Assembly: GCA_024280975.1 (NCBI GenBank)
Contig: JAMXLQ010000040.1
Span: 1-7,023, forward strand
Reading direction: 5' to 3'
Origin: Methanosarcina sp.
GTDB lineage: Archaea; Halobacteriota; Methanosarcinia; Methanosarcinales; Methanosarcinaceae
DNA length: 7,023 bases
In this document: in pieces, positions 5,264 to 7,023 of the stretch
Layout: every line of letters begins with the position of its first letter
Position numbering within the stretch: position 1 is the first letter of the stretch
Program-made: the position numbers and the translations under genes
The notes under the pieces: model-generated
Database searches by the model: none
What the model was told of the DNA's origin: nothing
What the model saw: the letters and a program-made list of their open reading frames with translations, nothing else

Positions 5264-5926
5264 ATGTCGGTACAGATGGAAGAAAAACTCAACTTAAAAC
5301 TCCTGGAACTACTTGAAGGCAAGCGGCTCTCAATCAGCGGGCTTTCCAGAGAACTGAAAGCCAGAGGCATAGATGAGCACCGCCTGGTTCTTACGGGCTA
5401 TCTCAGGGCGCTCAGGGACCTTGAAATTCTGGAAGAAACTGAAGTTCCCCCTTCGAAAATTTATGCCCTGCCTGAAAAGACCATGGAGCCTCTAGCCGAA
5501 AAAGGCAAGGAGTCCAGGTCTCCGGAACTTTCAGATCCGGAAGAGATCTATTCTATTCTCAGGGCCCAGCTTCTTAAAATCAATCTGGATTTCAGGATTC
5601 CTGTGGGAGTATATGTTGTCTCCAGGTTATTCGAAAGGCCCTGTTTCCGCAGAGAATTGAAGCTTATAGGAATTACTCAAAAACATCTTGATCAGTATAT
5701 GGAGAAGCCAGGCATAGTCTGCGAGTCACAGGAGGCACATTTGAAAAAAGCCAGAGCCGATATTACAAAAATTGAGATCCCTTCTGATGACCCCGCATAT
5801 GAGATGAGGGAAAGCAGGGAAGAGGTAACCAGGCTTGCTAATGAGGTCCTTGCAGGGTTGATAAAACACAGGATTGATCTTGAAGGCCTGGTAGCAAAGA
5901 GCAAGCAAACTACCTTGCTCTCCTGA
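5264..5926 (+). CDS. Uncharacterised protein with N-terminal winged-helix-like domain
   Basis: I do not recognise the family. The product, 220 aa from ATG 5264, has no signal peptide or membrane segment. Residues 8-70 look like a winged helix: LNLKLLELLEG, then ISGLSRELKARG, a helix LVLTGYLRALRDLEILEE, and a short wing ending KIYALPEK. A polar linker (72-92, rich in E, K, P and S) leads to a second helical part (93-145) with YSILRAQLLKINLDFRIPVGVYVVSRLFERPCFRRELKLIG, possibly another helix-turn-helix. The C-terminus (155-215) is charged and helical. Starts at GTG 5261, ATG 5264 and ATG 5276 are all possible; no strong SD precedes the first two, while GTGAT at 5261-5265 lies 10 nt before ATG 5276. 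A DNA-binding or regulatory role is plausible but not shown. A MITE follows 13 bp after the stop. Confidence 0.75.
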   Translation: MSVQMEEKLNLKLLELLEGKRLSISGLSRELKARGIDEHRLVLTGYLRALRDLEILEETEVPPSKIYALPEKTMEPLAEKGKESRSPELSDPEEIYSILRAQLLKINLDFRIPVGVYVVSRLFERPCFRRELKLIGITQKHLDQYMEKPGIVCESQEAHLKKARADITKIEIPSDDPAYEMRESREEVTRLANEVLAGLIKHRIDLEGLVAKSKQTTLLS

Positions 5927-5939
5927 AGACCTTTACTTG

Positions 5940-6057
5940 TAGGACTTACGCGGTTGAACTGAAAAATCAATAGCATTAAACCTATGACTGCCTAAAACAA
6001 ATTTTTCAATGTAACGGCCACTGTGCCTGATTATGGATTTCAACTGCGTAAGTCCTA
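5940..6057. mobile_element. 118-bp MITE with 19-bp terminal inverted repeats and ACTTG duplication
   Basis: The left end TAGGACTTACGCGGTTGAA (5940-5958) is matched by the inverted right end TTCAACTGCGTAAGTCCTA (6039-6057) at 18 of 19 positions. The element is flanked on both sides by ACTTG (5935-5939 and 6058-6062), a perfect 5-bp target-site duplication. No open frame of note lies inside, so it must have been moved by a transposase in trans. A second inner inverted repeat, TGAAAAAT (5960-5967) and ATTTTTCA (6001-6008), could fold part of it. The ends resemble those of IS elements with a TAGGACTTACGC-type terminus, but the parent IS cannot be named from this window. Confidence 0.85.
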
Positions 6058-6083
6058 ACTTGTTTAAATTGGAAGAAGCGAAA

Positions 6084-6121
6084 TTCAATTCATCTCTTTC
6101 GATTTATTTCTTTCAATTCAT
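6084..6121. repeat. Direct repeat TTCAATTCAT before the C-N hydrolase gene
   Basis: TTCAATTCAT occurs at 6084-6093 and 6112-6121, start to start 28 bp, in a pyrimidine- and AT-rich stretch 70-110 bp upstream of the hydrolase start. It could be a pair of activator or repressor sites; chance in low-complexity sequence is a fair alternative. AT-rich sequence right after it (about 6125-6145) may hold the TATA box. Confidence 0.25.
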
Positions 6122-6192
6122 TTTCTTTAAATTTCAAATTTTACATTAGCAGGATTCAAACCGTTTGCTAATAATTAGCTGGTGTTTCGGAC

Positions 6193-7023
6193 ATGAAAAT
6201 TGCCTGTATCCAGATGGATGTGCTGCATTGCAGAAAGCAGGAGAACCTTGAAAAAGCTCTCTATATGGCTCTTGAAGCCGTGAATAGAGGAGCCAAAATT
6301 ATCGTTTTTCCTGAGGTTTTTTCAACAGGTTTTTGTTATGAACACTTTGACCATGCAGCAGAAACCTTGCCTTCCCCTATCCTTGAAAACCTGGCATGTT
6401 TTTCAGAAGCAAACGATTGTATTATCATGGGTTCTATAATCGAAAAAGTTGCTTTGGAGGAAATTTCTGATAGCAGGAAAGTAACTGATAAAGCAACTTA
6501 CTCCAAAAATTTTCCTCCTTCTGACTTCAGTAATTCTGTTTTTTACTACAATCTCGGCTTTTGTTTTGAATCAGGAGCTCTTGTAGGCAGTTACCGGAAA
6601 ACTCATCCCTTTAAGGATGAGAACCAGTATTTTTCCAGAGGTAATTTAATCGAACCCATAACTCTAAAAAAACAGAACCTTAAAATTGGTTTCCAAATAT
6701 GTTACGAGCTCCGTTTTCCCGAGGTTGCAAGAAAACTTGCCCTTGCCGGTTCCGATTTCCTCGTAACAGTTGCAGCTTTCCCGAATCCTAGGTCTGAACA
6801 CTGGAAGACTCTTATAAGAGCAAGAGCAATCGAAAATCAGATCCCACACATTGCCTGCAACCGTACAGGTTCGGCTCCGGACTGCACATATTTCGGAAAT
6901 TCAATGATAATTGACGCCTGGGGTGAAGTACAAGCTGATGCCGGCAGCAAACAGTGCGTAATAGTTCACGACCTTGATTTGTCCAGAAAAGACGAAGTTC
7001 GTAAAATGATTCCTGTGTTTGAA
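6193..7023 (+). CDS. Nitrilase-superfamily carbon-nitrogen hydrolase (3' end beyond window)
   Basis: The frame runs from ATG 6193 to the window edge with 277 codons and no stop, so the C-terminus is missing. The three catalytic residues of the nitrilase fold are in place: E41 in IVFPEVFSTG, K136 in YRKTHPF, and C170 in IGFQICYELRFPE. After C170 come WKTLIRARAIENQIPHIACNRTG and FGNSMIIDAWGEV, both typical of the superfamily. The layout is closest by eye to the omega-amidase/YafV (Nit2-like) branch, which hydrolyses amides of dicarboxylic acids, but substrate cannot be fixed. Residues 84-113 form a polar extra segment before the VFYYNLGF strand, longer than usual. A GGTG SD-like element (about 6181) lies 9 nt upstream. 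The MITE and direct repeats occupy the gap before it; no operon link to the 220-aa gene is evident. Confidence 0.9.
   Translation, partial: MKIACIQMDVLHCRKQENLEKALYMALEAVNRGAKIIVFPEVFSTGFCYEHFDHAAETLPSPILENLACFSEANDCIIMGSIIEKVALEEISDSRKVTDKATYSKNFPPSDFSNSVFYYNLGFCFESGALVGSYRKTHPFKDENQYFSRGNLIEPITLKKQNLKIGFQICYELRFPEVARKLALAGSDFLVTVAAFPNPRSEHWKTLIRARAIENQIPHIACNRTGSAPDCTYFGNSMIIDAWGEVQADAGSKQCVIVHDLDLSRKDEVRKMIPVFE

Noticed and set aside
5692..5976. Minus-strand frames opposite the end of the 220-aa gene
   Set aside because: They overlap a better frame, run into the MITE and show no protein-like pattern.

Overview
The window looks like a piece of a methanogenic archaeon chromosome, most likely Methanosarcina. 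The grounds are archaeal TATA-like boxes with SD motifs, long AT-rich intergenic regions, a pyruvoyl-type arginine decarboxylase, a deoxyhypusine-synthase homologue, and archaeal-style winged-helix regulators. The genus call rests on gene content and general familiarity, not on a database match.

Layout, left to right. Positions 185-406 (+) encode a 73-aa conserved-looking small protein with a predicted alpha/beta fold. Positions 585-1130 (-) encode a YfcE/MJ0936-type metallophosphoesterase. Its upstream side, 1182-1304, carries a cluster of short palindromic repeats that artificially lengthens the open frame. Positions 1504-2813 (-) hold two winged-helix regulators whose stop and start codons overlap (TGATG), with a stem-loop plus T tract after the second. 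Positions 2877-3914 (-) encode a deoxyhypusine-synthase family enzyme that keeps the catalytic lysine but has lost several spermidine-site residues. Positions 4232-4729 (-) encode pyruvoyl-dependent arginine decarboxylase. A 530-bp AT-rich gap follows; its right end (5139-5240) holds either a folded leader or a 31-codon small ORF. Positions 5264-5926 (+) encode an unrecognised protein with a winged-helix-like N-terminus. A 118-bp MITE with near-perfect terminal inverted repeats and a 5-bp target duplication sits 13 bp after it (5940-6057). From 6193 to the window end (+) is a nitrilase-superfamily C-N hydrolase, cut by the window edge.

How the genes may work together: arginine decarboxylase makes agmatine, the precursor of putrescine and longer polyamines, and the neighbouring deoxyhypusine-synthase homologue transfers an aminobutyl group derived from a polyamine. 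Together they suggest a polyamine locus. The substitutions in the synthase raise the possibility that it makes homospermidine or another polyamine rather than modifying aIF5A. The two regulators downstream have their own apparent promoter; any control of polyamine genes by them is conjecture.
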